A stretch of 45,689 nt of DNA from Novosphingobium sp. HII-3 (GTDB lineage: Bacteria; Pseudomonadota; Alphaproteobacteria; Sphingomonadales; Sphingomonadaceae). Position 1 is the stretch's first letter. Each line of letters starts with the position of its first letter. The stretch spans positions 1 to 45,689 of the forward strand of contig NZ_PPSM01000020.1 of assembly GCF_002916655.1 (NCBI RefSeq). Direction: 5' to 3'. The position numbers were made by a program, and so were the translations under genes. Of the stretch, positions 34,214-42,953 are shown one piece after another. Under the pieces are notes generated by a model. It saw nothing but the letters and a program-made list of their open reading frames with translations. It did no database searches and was not told the DNA's origin.

Positions 34214-36705
34214 CCTGCGATCGCCGCGACTTCGCGCAGGATCGGGCCTGGCCGGGCGAACAGATACCCCTGTCCCAGTCGGCAGCCCATCTCGGACAGC
34301 TTGCGCCGCTGCTCCTGCGTTTCCACGCCCTCGGCGACCACCTGCTTGCCGAGGCCCTGCCCAAGGCCGATGATGGCGCGAATGATCGCCTCGCTTTGTC
34401 CGCCGTCCTGGAAGAGGCCGCGGGTGAAGGACTGGTCGATCTTGAGCATATCGAAGGGCAGATGCTTCAGGTGGATCAGCGATGCGTAGCCGGTGCCGAA
34501 ATCGTCGAGCGCGACCGTCACGCCCGCTTCATGGAGAAGGGCAAGCGCATGCGTCGTTCCGTTGATGGCCCGTCCCAGAACGAAGTCCTCGATGATCTCG
34601 ACGCACAGCCGTTCGGGCGCCACGCCAAAGTCGTCAAGGCGCCGCAGGAGCCAGACGGCATCTTCCGGCCCGTCCAGCTGGGCGCCGATGAGATTGATCG
34701 AGAGCTTGGGAAGCGCCTGCGGATAGTCGCGCAGGGCCGCCAGCGCCATATCGAGAACATGGTGCTGCACCATCAGGCCAAGGGTGCGCTCGTTAAGCAT
34801 GTCCCCGAAGGTGGCGGGCGTCATCATGCCGTGCTGGGGGTGCTGCCAGCGTAGCAGCGCTTCGTGATAGCAGGCATGCCCCGTGTCCATATCGACGATG
34901 GGCTGGAAGTGCAGCAGGAACTCCTGCCGTTCGATTCCGTGCCGGGCTTCCTGTCCGAAGACCTGTTGCGTGTGCAGCTTCTCCCTCATGCGCGGCAAGA
35001 AGGCCTGCAGGCGGCGGCGGCCGTTCTGCTTCGCCTCGTAGAGGGCGAGGTCGGCGTTCTTCACAAGCACGTCAGGTGCGAGGGCGTCACGCGGCCACAC
35101 GGCCGTGCCGATGCTGAGCGAGAGCGCCCAGGACCGGCCGCCATGCGTCAGCGTCCTGCCCTGCAGATGTTCGAGCCGCATCCGGATGCCATCGGCAGAG
35201 CCGGGCGTCCAGGGCAGCAGGATCGCGAACTCGTCGCCCCCGGTGCGCGAGACATGCGCGAGGGGACCGGCCGCTTCAGCCAGTCCTGCGCCAACCTGTC
35301 CGAGCAGGAGGTCTCCCCCATCGTGGCCAAGGCGATCGTTGATGGCCTTCAGGTGATCCACGTCGAGGAGGAGCAGCATGAAGGGGGTTCTGGAAGCATC
35401 GGCGCACATGGCGCGCAGGCGCGACTGAAAGGCGGCGCGGTTGCCAAGTCCGGTAAGATAGTCCGTCTGCGCCGCCCGGCGGAAGGTTTGGCTCTCCACC
35501 TCCATGACCTTGCGGGCCTGTTCGGCAGCATCGCGCTGGCGTCCGAGGAGGCGGAAACGGTCGGCGATGGCAAGGGCAAGGGCGGTGGACTCGAAAGCCA
35601 GGGCCGCGAAGCTTGCCATGTCGATCAGATCGTTCTGGGGAAAAAGCCCGAAGTTGCGGCTGACGCGCAGGCCGAACACCACCAGGACCGGCGTCCAGCC
35701 CGCGAGATAGAACCACACCACGCGGCTGCGGGCGCGCAGGGCGATGATGGTGCCGAGGCCGACGCACAGGGCGCTCATCACGAAAGCGATGTTGAGCCAC
35801 TGATCGCTCTGTCGCGGCTCTACGAACAGGCAGAAGGCTGCGAGTACCCCGCAGACGAGGTTGAACCAGGCCAGCGATCGCCCCCACGTCATCAAGGTGC
35901 GCGGCAGTATGCCTTCCTCGATGACCGTGATGAAGAACATGTTTCCGGCCGCGATGAGACCGGAAACCAGAAGGTAATTCGCCGTGGCACTGACCGGCCC
36001 CACGTATTCCGGAAAGACGAAGGCGAACGTGTTGGTCCAGGAAAGGCCGTAGCCGAGAACCAGCGCGGACCAGACCAGATACCAGCGCTGGAAGACGAGC
36101 CTTTGGCCCGTGTAGATGAGCAGGTTGAAGGCAAAGGCCGAGCCGATCGCGCCGATGAAGATGCCTATGAGCGCGAGCCATCGCCACTCCAGCTTCAGGA
36201 GGTCGGTCGAGGTGGCAGCGTCAAGCTTGCGCATGAGCGACAGGTCGTCGAGCCTTTCAAAGCCGACGTAGATATCGCGAACCGCGGCGCCTTTCCGCGT
36301 CACCGGAAAACGCAGCATCCCGCCAAGGCTCCAGTGGTCGCCCACGGCGCCCGGCGTGACGGTGGTGGTCTCAGCCTGTCCATCCCGGTGGACGATGACC
36401 ACCGTCAGGCTGGTGAACCGGGCCTGGTCGATCAGGAGGTGCCAGTTGGAGGGCATGGCGGCCACGCGTCCCGGATCGCGCACTTTCAGCCACACCCATC
36501 CACTCCCATAGGCGTCATGGGAGGGGGGACTGGAGCAGTCGAAGCGGAGGCGGGAAACGGCCTCGGCGCTTGTCGGATAATCGGCGGCAGCCGTGGCATA
36601 GCAGGTGTCCGACCGCATGCGCACAACCTCCGCACGCGCCGTCGACGTCCACGAAAGTGCGGCCAGACAAAGCCAGACCAGGACAAGAAAGTACCGACTC
36701 CGCAT
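34210..36705 (-). CDS. 7TM sensor diguanylate cyclase/phosphodiesterase (GGDEF-EAL)
   Basis: An 831-residue membrane regulator. A signal peptide (ending TARA at about 25) precedes a periplasmic 7TMR-DISM-like beta domain (about 26-165), seven helices (about 175-380), a short coiled coil, a GGDEF domain and an EAL domain. The cyclase motif RTGGDEF (about 488) is intact, but no RxxD inhibitory site precedes it. In the EAL domain, EALLRW (about 614), INL, EIIED, DDFGTGYASL, KIDQSF and VAEGVET are retained, so phosphodiesterase activity is also plausible. It probably senses a periplasmic ligand and sets cyclic-di-GMP levels. The start at 36705 opens the signal peptide. Confidence 0.93.
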   Translation of the reverse strand: MRSRYFLVLVWLCLAALSWTSTARAEVVRMRSDTCYATAAADYPTSAEAVSRLRFDCSSPPSHDAYGSGWVWLKVRDPGRVAAMPSNWHLLIDQARFTSLTVVIVHRDGQAETTTVTPGAVGDHWSLGGMLRFPVTRKGAAVRDIYVGFERLDDLSLMRKLDAATSTDLLKLEWRWLALIGIFIGAIGSAFAFNLLIYTGQRLVFQRWYLVWSALVLGYGLSWTNTFAFVFPEYVGPVSATANYLLVSGLIAAGNMFFITVIEEGILPRTLMTWGRSLAWFNLVCGVLAAFCLFVEPRQSDQWLNIAFVMSALCVGLGTIIALRARSRVVWFYLAGWTPVLVVFGLRVSRNFGLFPQNDLIDMASFAALAFESTALALAIADRFRLLGRQRDAAEQARKVMEVESQTFRRAAQTDYLTGLGNRAAFQSRLRAMCADASRTPFMLLLLDVDHLKAINDRLGHDGGDLLLGQVGAGLAEAAGPLAHVSRTGGDEFAILLPWTPGSADGIRMRLEHLQGRTLTHGGRSWALSLSIGTAVWPRDALAPDVLVKNADLALYEAKQNGRRRLQAFLPRMREKLHTQQVFGQEARHGIERQEFLLHFQPIVDMDTGHACYHEALLRWQHPQHGMMTPATFGDMLNERTLGLMVQHHVLDMALAALRDYPQALPKLSINLIGAQLDGPEDAVWLLRRLDDFGVAPERLCVEIIEDFVLGRAINGTTHALALLHEAGVTVALDDFGTGYASLIHLKHLPFDMLKIDQSFTRGLFQDGGQSEAIIRAIIGLGQGLGKQVVAEGVETQEQRRKLSEMGCRLGQGYLFARPGPILREVAAIAG

Positions 36706-36741
36706 GCACCAACCTTACCCGGGCGGATCCTAAAGGCTGCA

Positions 36742-36761
36742 GGTAAACGGCAATGGTTAAC
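36742..36761 (-). promoter_or_regulatory. CtrA-like half-site upstream of the GGDEF-EAL gene
   Basis: On the minus strand this reads GTTAACCATTGCCGTTTACC, about 40-55 bases before the start codon. TTAACCAT is the half-site bound by the alphaproteobacterial cell-cycle regulator CtrA; a second imperfect copy (TTTACC) follows at a 13-base period rather than the classical TTAA-N7-TTAA spacing. A chance match cannot be excluded. Confidence 0.3.
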
Positions 36762-36862
36762 GAAAATGTGCTCACGGCGGTATCTGCCGCATGACACAAG
36801 TCGTATCTCCTGCCGTTCTTTCCTGTTAGCAAAGTCGGAGCGTAGACGGAGAAAATCTTTTC

Positions 36863-38227
36863 ATGACAAGCGCTATTGCCGTCCGCGACCTTCCCGTTGC
36901 AGTGATCGGCGGGGGTTTCAGCGGGACGCTGCTGGCTATCAATCTGTTGCGCTATGGCGTTAAGGTCATCCTGATCGAACGCAGTTCGGCACAGCTGGCG
37001 AAGGGCGTGGCATTCGGAACCCGTCGGCCGGAGCACCTCCTGAACGTACGTGCGTCCAACATGAGCGCCTTCCCGGACGATGCCGGGCACTTCCTGCGAT
37101 GGATGCACTTCTCCGACGCGGACGAGGCGAACCGTTTCGTGCCGCGCCTCAGCTACGGCACTTACCTGCGCGAACTGCTGGTGCAGGCGATTGCCAAAGC
37201 CGGGAAGGACGCGCGCATCGTCGACGGAGAAGCCTGCGCGATCGAACGGGTTGACGGCCACGCACGGGTAAAACTGGCAAATGACTCCATTCTCCCCTGC
37301 CGCGCCGCCGTGCTGGCGCTCGGCAACTTCCCTCCCTTGCCTCATCCGGTGCTGGAAGGGTTGCCATCCCACCTCTACCAGGCCGACCCCTGGGATCGCA
37401 CGGCTCTTGAAGGCCTGGCGGAGCTTGAAGAGGTAATGGTGGTGGGAAGCGGTCTGACGGCAGCCGATGTGGTCCTGTCGCTGGAGGCGTCCGGGTTCCG
37501 CGGTCGAGTGACGGTGCTGTCTCGCCGCGGCCTCAAGCCCCTTCCGCACGCGGAACGCGGGCCGGTGGTGACGCCCATACCCGATCCCGAACTGCGCGGT
37601 ACGGCACTCGTCCGCGATGTACGGCGCCGGGCGGCGGAGGTCGGCTGGCGTAGCGCGGTCGATGCCCTGCGGCCACACACCCAGAATATCTGGCGACGCC
37701 ATTCCGCAGAAGGACAGGCTACCTTCCTGCGTCACTTGCGTCCCTATTGGGATGTGCACCGCCATCGCCTCTCCCCGACCGTCGCGGCTCGGCTGACAGA
37801 GCTCGAGGAAAAGGGGCGGCTCCGTTACCTCGCCGGCAAGCTGTGTGACGCCCAAGCCATCGACCAGCGCGTGCGGATCAGCTATCGGCCCCGGGGCGCT
37901 GACCGCCAGGAAGCAGTCATCGTGGACCGCGTCTTCAACTGCGCGGGTCCGGACGGCAACCTGCATCGCCTGGCGACGCCGCTGCTGAGGCATCTGCTGG
38001 ACGCCGGTCGCATCCGCAGTGATGCGCATGGCCTGGGCGTGGACGTGGACCATCTGAGCCGGGTGCGCGACCTGCAGGGCAACCCACAGGATGATCTTCT
38101 GGCCGTCGGCCCGATAACCAAGGGTGAGGCTTGGGAGATCGTGGCAGTGCCGGATATCCGGCGGCAGGTGTGGAACCTGGCCCGCTTTCTGGCGGATGAG
38201 CACTGGGTGGGCGGCGAGGGGTTGTAG
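36863..38227 (+). CDS. FAD/NAD(P)-binding protein (putative flavin-dependent oxidoreductase)
   Basis: A 454-residue cytoplasmic protein with two Rossmann-type dinucleotide sites: GGGFSG at 16-21 for FAD, and VVGSGLTAAD near 194 for a second nucleotide. The region after the first site (GVAFGTRRPEHLLNVRASNMSAFPD) is typical of the FAD-NAD(P)-binding family related to HcaD-like and ornithine-monooxygenase-like proteins (PF13454 group). The substrate is unknown. It is divergent from the GGDEF-EAL gene and followed by cstA 146 bases downstream, with no hint of a dedicated pathway. Confidence 0.82.
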   Translation: MTSAIAVRDLPVAVIGGGFSGTLLAINLLRYGVKVILIERSSAQLAKGVAFGTRRPEHLLNVRASNMSAFPDDAGHFLRWMHFSDADEANRFVPRLSYGTYLRELLVQAIAKAGKDARIVDGEACAIERVDGHARVKLANDSILPCRAAVLALGNFPPLPHPVLEGLPSHLYQADPWDRTALEGLAELEEVMVVGSGLTAADVVLSLEASGFRGRVTVLSRRGLKPLPHAERGPVVTPIPDPELRGTALVRDVRRRAAEVGWRSAVDALRPHTQNIWRRHSAEGQATFLRHLRPYWDVHRHRLSPTVAARLTELEEKGRLRYLAGKLCDAQAIDQRVRISYRPRGADRQEAVIVDRVFNCAGPDGNLHRLATPLLRHLLDAGRIRSDAHGLGVDVDHLSRVRDLQGNPQDDLLAVGPITKGEAWEIVAVPDIRRQVWNLARFLADEHWVGGEGL

Positions 38228-38373
38228 AAGCGGAGCGCTGGCTTCAGAAGGTCTGGCGGGCAAGTACGGTGAACATCGCGCGGGCTTGATCCTGGCGGGC
38301 GGGGGTTTCTAGGAGAGGTCCGGTCCCGCCGGCAGGGCGCTGCCGCCTGAGCCATGGTTTTGGAGATCGTGAC

Positions 38374-40419
38374 GTGAAGCATATCCCCTGGATTCTCCTT
38401 GCGATCGTCGGCGCGATCGGCCTGGCGGTCCTCGCCACGTCGCGTGGAGAGCCGGTCAACGCGCTGTGGATCGTGGTCGCGGCGGTCAGCTGCTTCCTCG
38501 TCGCCTACCGTTATTACGCGCTGTACATCGCCCGTAACGTCATGCGGCTGGATCCGCTTCGTGCCACGCCCGCCCATACACTCGCCGACGGTCTGGATTA
38601 CGTGGCGACGGACAAGCGCGTGCTCTTCGGGCACCACTTTGCGGCGATCGCCGGGGCGGGGCCACTGGTGGGGCCTGTGCTGGCAGCACAGATGGGATAC
38701 CTGCCGGGCACGCTGTGGATCATCTTCGGCGTCGTGCTCGCGGGAGCGGTGCAGGACTTCATGGTCCTGTTCATCTCCATGCGGCGGGACGGCAAGTCGC
38801 TGGGCGAACTGGTCCGCCTTGAGATGGGGCCGGTTGCGGGCACGATAGCTCTGGCCGGTGCCTTCCTGATCATGGTCATCATCCTGGCCGTGCTGGCGCT
38901 CATCGTCGTTCGCGCGCTGGCGGAAAGTCCCTGGGGCATGTTCACCGTCGCGGCGACGATCCCGCTTGCGCTGGCGATGGGCGTCTATACGCGCTGGATC
39001 CGCCCCGGCCGTATCGGCGAGGTTTCGCTGCTCGGCTTCCTAGGCCTCATCGCGGCCATCGTCTTCGGCCAGAACGTGGCCGCTTCCCCCTTTTGGGGAC
39101 CGCTGTTTACATTCACGCCCGAGACGCTCTGCTGGATCCTGATCGGCTACGGTGCCCTTGCCTCGATCCTGCCGGTCTGGCTGCTGCTCGCTCCGCGCGA
39201 TTACCTGTCCACCTTCCTCAAGATCGGGGCAATAACGGCGCTGGCCATCGGCATCGTCGTCATGGCGCCGGACCTGCGAATGCCCGCTCTGACCCCGTTC
39301 GTCGATGGCGGAGGCCCCGCCTGGTCGGGCTCGCTGTTCCCGTTCCTGTTCATCACGATTGCCTGCGGCGCAGTCTCCGGCTTCCATGCGCTGATCGCCA
39401 GCGGCACCACGCCAAAGCTGATCGGCAGCGAAGTCGACGCGCCCTTCATCGGCTATGGCGCGATGCTGATGGAGGCGTTTGTCGCCATCATGGCGCTGGT
39501 GGGGGCCTCTATTCTCGATCCCGGCATCTACTTCGCCATGAACAGCCCGGCTGCCGTCCTCGGCAGCGATCCGGCAAGCGCCGCACAGGCTGTCACCACA
39601 ATGGGCTATCCGGTCTCCGCTGAAACCCTGGCTCAGACCGCGCGCGACGTGGGCGAGCATACGATCGTTTCCCGCACCGGCGGAGCGCCGACGCTGGCGG
39701 TCGCCATGGCCGAGATTTTCAGCCACATCCTGGGCGGAACCGCCATGAAGGCGTTCTGGTACCATTTTGCGATCCTGTTCGAGGCGCTGTTCATCCTGAC
39801 CGCCGTCGACGCCGGGACGCGCGCCGGACGCTTCATGCTGCAGGACCTCATCGGCCTCGTCGTGCCGTCATTCCGGGCGGGGACGTCATGGGTGCCGGGT
39901 GTCGTCGCCACAGGCCTGTGCGTGGCCAGCTGGGGCTTCTTCCTCTATCAGGGCGTCACCGACCCGCTGGGCGGCGTCAATACCCTGTGGCCGGTGTTCG
40001 GCATCTCCAACCAGATGCTCGCGGCCGTGGCGCTGATGCTGGCGACGACGGTGCTCTTCCGCATGAAGCAGCAGCGCTATGCGTGGGTCACGGCCGTGCC
40101 TACCGTGTGGCTGCTGATCTGCACGCTCACCGCCGGCAGCCTCAAGCTCGTCTCGGCTGACCCCGCCGTCGGTTTCCTGTCCCACGCTGCACGCTTCGCG
40201 GCGGCAATCGAGGCAGGAGTGGTGCTGGCGCCTGCGAAGTCGATGGCGAAAATGCGGGCCATCGTCTTCAACGACCGTATCGATGCTGCGCTGTGTGCCG
40301 TGTTCCTGGCGGTAGTCCTGTCCCTGCTGTTCTTCACGATACGCACGTGCCTGGCGGCGTTGCGCGCTGATCGGCCGATCGTGAACGAAAGCCCGGCGCA
40401 AATGGTGCCGGCCGAATGA
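38374..40419 (+). CDS. cstA: Carbon starvation protein CstA (peptide/pyruvate transporter)
   Basis: A 681-residue membrane protein with about sixteen to eighteen helices, close to E. coli CstA in length. Highly conserved family stretches include FGHHFAAIAGAGPLVGPVLA, QDFMVLFISMRRDGKSLGEL, SGFHALIASGTTPKLI and FGISNQMLAAVAL. It starts with GTG at 38374, with GGAG about 8 bases upstream. CstA/BtsT proteins take up pyruvate and/or peptides under nutrient limitation. The stop overlaps the start of the YbdD-like gene (ATGA), the usual partner arrangement. Confidence 0.95.
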   Translation: MKHIPWILLAIVGAIGLAVLATSRGEPVNALWIVVAAVSCFLVAYRYYALYIARNVMRLDPLRATPAHTLADGLDYVATDKRVLFGHHFAAIAGAGPLVGPVLAAQMGYLPGTLWIIFGVVLAGAVQDFMVLFISMRRDGKSLGELVRLEMGPVAGTIALAGAFLIMVIILAVLALIVVRALAESPWGMFTVAATIPLALAMGVYTRWIRPGRIGEVSLLGFLGLIAAIVFGQNVAASPFWGPLFTFTPETLCWILIGYGALASILPVWLLLAPRDYLSTFLKIGAITALAIGIVVMAPDLRMPALTPFVDGGGPAWSGSLFPFLFITIACGAVSGFHALIASGTTPKLIGSEVDAPFIGYGAMLMEAFVAIMALVGASILDPGIYFAMNSPAAVLGSDPASAAQAVTTMGYPVSAETLAQTARDVGEHTIVSRTGGAPTLAVAMAEIFSHILGGTAMKAFWYHFAILFEALFILTAVDAGTRAGRFMLQDLIGLVVPSFRAGTSWVPGVVATGLCVASWGFFLYQGVTDPLGGVNTLWPVFGISNQMLAAVALMLATTVLFRMKQQRYAWVTAVPTVWLLICTLTAGSLKLVSADPAVGFLSHAARFAAAIEAGVVLAPAKSMAKMRAIVFNDRIDAALCAVFLAVVLSLLFFTIRTCLAALRADRPIVNESPAQMVPAE

Positions 40420-40589
40420 AAGCGCTGCGCGCCATGCTGCGCCTCATGGTGGGACAGCCTTCTTATGACGCCTATCTGGCGCACATGGCGCAGCGCCATC
40501 CGCACGCGACGCCGATGAGCCGTGTGGAGTTCTTCCGGAACCGGGAACAGGCCCGGTACGGTGGTGCGGGCGGAGGAAAGTGCTGCTGA
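40416..40589 (+). CDS. ybdD: YbdD/YjiX-family small protein
   Basis: A 57-residue protein translated from ATG 40416 to TGA 40587-40589. It matches the family pattern: MVGQPSYDAYLAHMAQRHP, then TPMSRVEFFRNREQARYGG and the conserved terminal Cys-Cys (GGGKCC). It overlaps the cstA stop by four bases. YbdD-type proteins are required for CstA/BtsT-mediated pyruvate uptake in E. coli, though the mechanism is not clear. It is convergent with the SDR gene at 40602, only 12 bases away. Confidence 0.92.
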   Translation: MKALRAMLRLMVGQPSYDAYLAHMAQRHPHATPMSRVEFFRNREQARYGGAGGGKCC

Positions 40590-40601
40590 CCGTCTGGGCG
40601 G

Positions 40602-41387
40602 CTACGGGCGCAGCACCCAGCCGCCGTCGACGTGAATGGTCTGCCCTGTGATCCAGCGTCCCGCTTCCGAGCAGAGCAGAAGCGCCGTGCCCACCAGTTC
40701 GTCGGGTTCGCCCCGGGCGCGCAGGGCACAGGTCATGTCCAGGAAGCGGATGAAGGGGGAATCGTCAGGCACCAGCATCTTGCCCGCGTCGGACATGACG
40801 TTGCCCGGAGCGATCGCATTGCAGGTGATGCCGTCCTTGCCCAGTTGTTTGGCAAGACTCGTGGTCAGCCCCACCAGCGCCAGCTTCGAGATCCCGTAGA
40901 GGCCGGTGGCGGGAAAGGCGCCGCCGCTGGTCTGGTTGACGATGCGGCCGCCTCCGCGTTCGCGCATCGACGGGATAACGGCCCGTGCGCACAGCAGCGC
41001 ACCGGTGAGGTTTACGGCAAGAGCGCGGTTCCAGGCGTCCAGGCTCACGGTTTCGCAGTTGTCGTAGCTGATATCGACCATCAGCGCCGCGTTGTTGATG
41101 AGGATGTCGACGCCTCCGAAGGCGTCTTTCGCGGCAGCCCCCATCGCGAGCGCGGAGCCTTCGTCCGCAACGTCCACCTGAAGCCCCAGCGCCCTGCCGC
41201 CCCGTTCGGTGATCTCTGCGGCGACGGCCTGGGCGCCTTCGCCGTTCAGGTCAGCCACCACAACAGTCGCGCCGGCTTGCGCAAGGCCCATGGCATAGGC
41301 TCGACCAATGGAATTGCCGCGGCCGCCGGCACCGGTCACGACGGCGACCTTGCCGTCGAGCCGGAACTGATCGAGCGAGAACGTCAT
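40602..41387 (-). CDS. Short-chain dehydrogenase/reductase (SDR) 1
   Basis: The ATG at 41387 gives 261 residues, the classical SDR length. The cofactor motif TGAGGRGNSIG has the two-residue insertion seen in one SDR subgroup. NNA (98-100), Asn126 and the catalytic Ser154, Tyr164 and Lys168 (YGISK) are all present. Asp46 after the second strand (VVVADLNG) favours NAD(H). It is the last gene of the catabolic-looking operon, ten bases after SDR 2. The substrate, probably an alcohol or ketone intermediate, is unknown. Confidence 0.92.
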   Translation of the reverse strand: MTFSLDQFRLDGKVAVVTGAGGRGNSIGRAYAMGLAQAGATVVVADLNGEGAQAVAAEITERGGRALGLQVDVADEGSALAMGAAAKDAFGGVDILINNAALMVDISYDNCETVSLDAWNRALAVNLTGALLCARAVIPSMRERGGGRIVNQTSGGAFPATGLYGISKLALVGLTTSLAKQLGKDGITCNAIAPGNVMSDAGKMLVPDDSPFIRFLDMTCALRARGEPDELVGTALLLCSEAGRWITGQTIHVDGGWVLRP

Positions 41388-41397
41388 CGTCGTCTCC

Positions 41398-42156
41398 TCA
41401 GCCTGCAGTGATGCCGGCGTCGATGGAAAGGGTCGCGCCGTGGAAACCGCGCCCGGCCTCCGAGGCGAGCAGCACAATGAGGTCGGCCACGTCCTGCACC
41501 TCAACCAGCCCGCGCATCCCGGAAAAGCGCTTGAGCAATTCGATGTCGCAGCCTTCCGGCGGCACGTAGTTCGCGGCGATGTTCGTCATCATGCCGCCAG
41601 GCGCGACCGCGTTGATGCGGATAGGCTTCTTCTGGAACTCCATGGCCATGGCCTTCGTCATTCCGACGAGGCCCCACTTGCTGGCGCAATAGGCCGCGGC
41701 ATAGGCTTCGCCGATGTAGGAGGCGCAGGAGGCGACGTTGACGATGGCGCCGTTCGTTTCCAGCAGGTGCGGTATGGCGGCTTGCGAGAGGAAGAAGGGT
41801 GCGTTGAGATTGACGTCGATGGTCCGCTCATACCGGTCGCGCGGCATGTCCGGCGTGTTGGCAAGGTAGATCAGCCCGGCCACGTTGCAGAGCGCATCGA
41901 GCCGACCGTACGCCTCAACGGCGCGGGCGACCACGGCGTGACAGGCGGCGGGGTCGGACAGGTCGGCCACTTCGCTGCGGACATCGGCCGATCCGAGCTG
42001 CTCCACCGTCTCGGCAAGGCCCTCCGCCGCGACGTCGACCAGCCAGAGCCTGGCGCCTTCGGCTGCAAGCTTGATGGCGGTGGCGCGCCCCAGCCCCGAT
42101 GCAGCGCCGGTGACGAGCGCGACCTTGCCGGACAGGTTCAGATTCTCGAAAATCAT
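41398..42156 (-). CDS. Short-chain dehydrogenase/reductase (SDR) 2
   Basis: A 252-residue classical SDR with cofactor motif TGAASGLG (16-23), Asp41 in WLVDV favouring NAD(H), NVAG (91-94, in place of NNAG) and catalytic Ser143, Tyr156 and Lys160 (YCASK). The variant NVAG occurs in some active SDRs. The ATG overlaps the stop of the beta-hydroxyacid dehydrogenase-like gene (ATGA). It is likely to act on the same pathway as SDR 1, ALDH and the other products of the operon. Confidence 0.92.
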   Translation of the reverse strand: MIFENLNLSGKVALVTGAASGLGRATAIKLAAEGARLWLVDVAAEGLAETVEQLGSADVRSEVADLSDPAACHAVVARAVEAYGRLDALCNVAGLIYLANTPDMPRDRYERTIDVNLNAPFFLSQAAIPHLLETNGAIVNVASCASYIGEAYAAAYCASKWGLVGMTKAMAMEFQKKPIRINAVAPGGMMTNIAANYVPPEGCDIELLKRFSGMRGLVEVQDVADLIVLLASEAGRGFHGATLSIDAGITAG

Positions 42157-42953
42157 AACTTCTCCCTTGTCACGCCGGTCGCCTTCAGAAACGGCATGGC
42201 CGCTGTCGCAAGCGCGTTATCCTGGTGCGCGATGGCACCAAGCAGGTTCACATCCTTGAAGAGCAGACCCGCCCCGTGCGCGAACGCCGAAGGGGAGGGG
42301 AGGCGGGCGAAGACTTCGAAACCGAAGCTGCGGCCGCTCGAATGCTGGATCAGATCCGCCATCGCCGAGCGCGCGACGCCAAGGCCTTCCGCCAGCGCAA
42401 GAGCGCTGTAGGCCAGCCCCATGTTGGCGGCGAGAAGGGCGTTGTTCACGATCTTCGCGCGCTGGCCGGCGCCCGCCTCGCCAAGAAGGACGATCTTCTG
42501 GCCGAACGTCTGCAGGATGGGCAGCGCCTGATCGAAGGCAGCTGTGCTGCCACCGCACATCACCGTCAGCGTGCCGGCTTCAGCGGCAGGGCTGCCCCCG
42601 CTGACTGGCGCGTCGAGCAGGAGGACTCCGCGTTCCGCTGCGGCGTGCGCGAGATCCTCGCAGGTCTGCGGAAGGACCGTCGAATGGATCGCCAGCAGGC
42701 TGCCGCGCCGCATCGCGGGCAGGATCCGTCCGCAGACCTCCCGCACGTCCGCGTCGTTGACGACGCAGACCCCCACGTGCTCGCAGGCGGCGCCAAGCTC
42801 CTCGATCGAGGCGGCAACATCGGCACCTTTCTCCCGGAAAGGCGCTGTGGCTTCGGGGCGCCGTGCCCAGACGGTCAGGCGGTTGCCCGACATCATGCGC
42901 ACGGCAATGGGCGCGCCCTGCGAACCGAGGCCGATGAACCCGACGTCAGCCAT
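42153..42953 (-). CDS. 3-hydroxyisobutyrate dehydrogenase-family NAD(P)-dependent oxidoreductase
   Basis: Starting at the ATG at 42953 (8-base overlap with the upstream gene), this 266-residue protein opens with the Rossmann motif GFIGLGSQG. It has the family's substrate-binding DAPVSGGSPAAEAGTL (114-129) and the catalytic Lys167 in GAGQRAKIVNNALL. It is slightly shorter than the usual 290-300 residues, mostly at the C-terminus. It belongs to the beta-hydroxyacid dehydrogenase superfamily, which oxidises 3-hydroxyacids to semialdehydes. An aldehyde dehydrogenase in the same operon could use such a product. Confidence 0.9.
   Translation of the reverse strand: MADVGFIGLGSQGAPIAVRMMSGNRLTVWARRPEATAPFREKGADVAASIEELGAACEHVGVCVVNDADVREVCGRILPAMRRGSLLAIHSTVLPQTCEDLAHAAAERGVLLLDAPVSGGSPAAEAGTLTVMCGGSTAAFDQALPILQTFGQKIVLLGEAGAGQRAKIVNNALLAANMGLAYSALALAEGLGVARSAMADLIQHSSGRSFGFEVFARLPSPSAFAHGAGLLFKDVNLLGAIAHQDNALATAAMPFLKATGVTREKL

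Noticed and set aside
34864..36963. Long plus-strand open frame (699 codons) over the GGDEF-EAL gene
   Set aside because: Antisense shadow of a gene with clear domains; its composition is typical of a shadow frame.
36515..38263. Long minus-strand open frame (582 codons) over the FAD-binding protein gene
   Set aside because: Antisense shadow; the plus-strand frame has two Rossmann motifs and ordinary composition.
37675..38373. Additional gene between the FAD-binding protein and cstA
   Set aside because: Only short frames overlapping neighbours occur; the 146-base gap has no Shine-Dalgarno plus start other than that of cstA.
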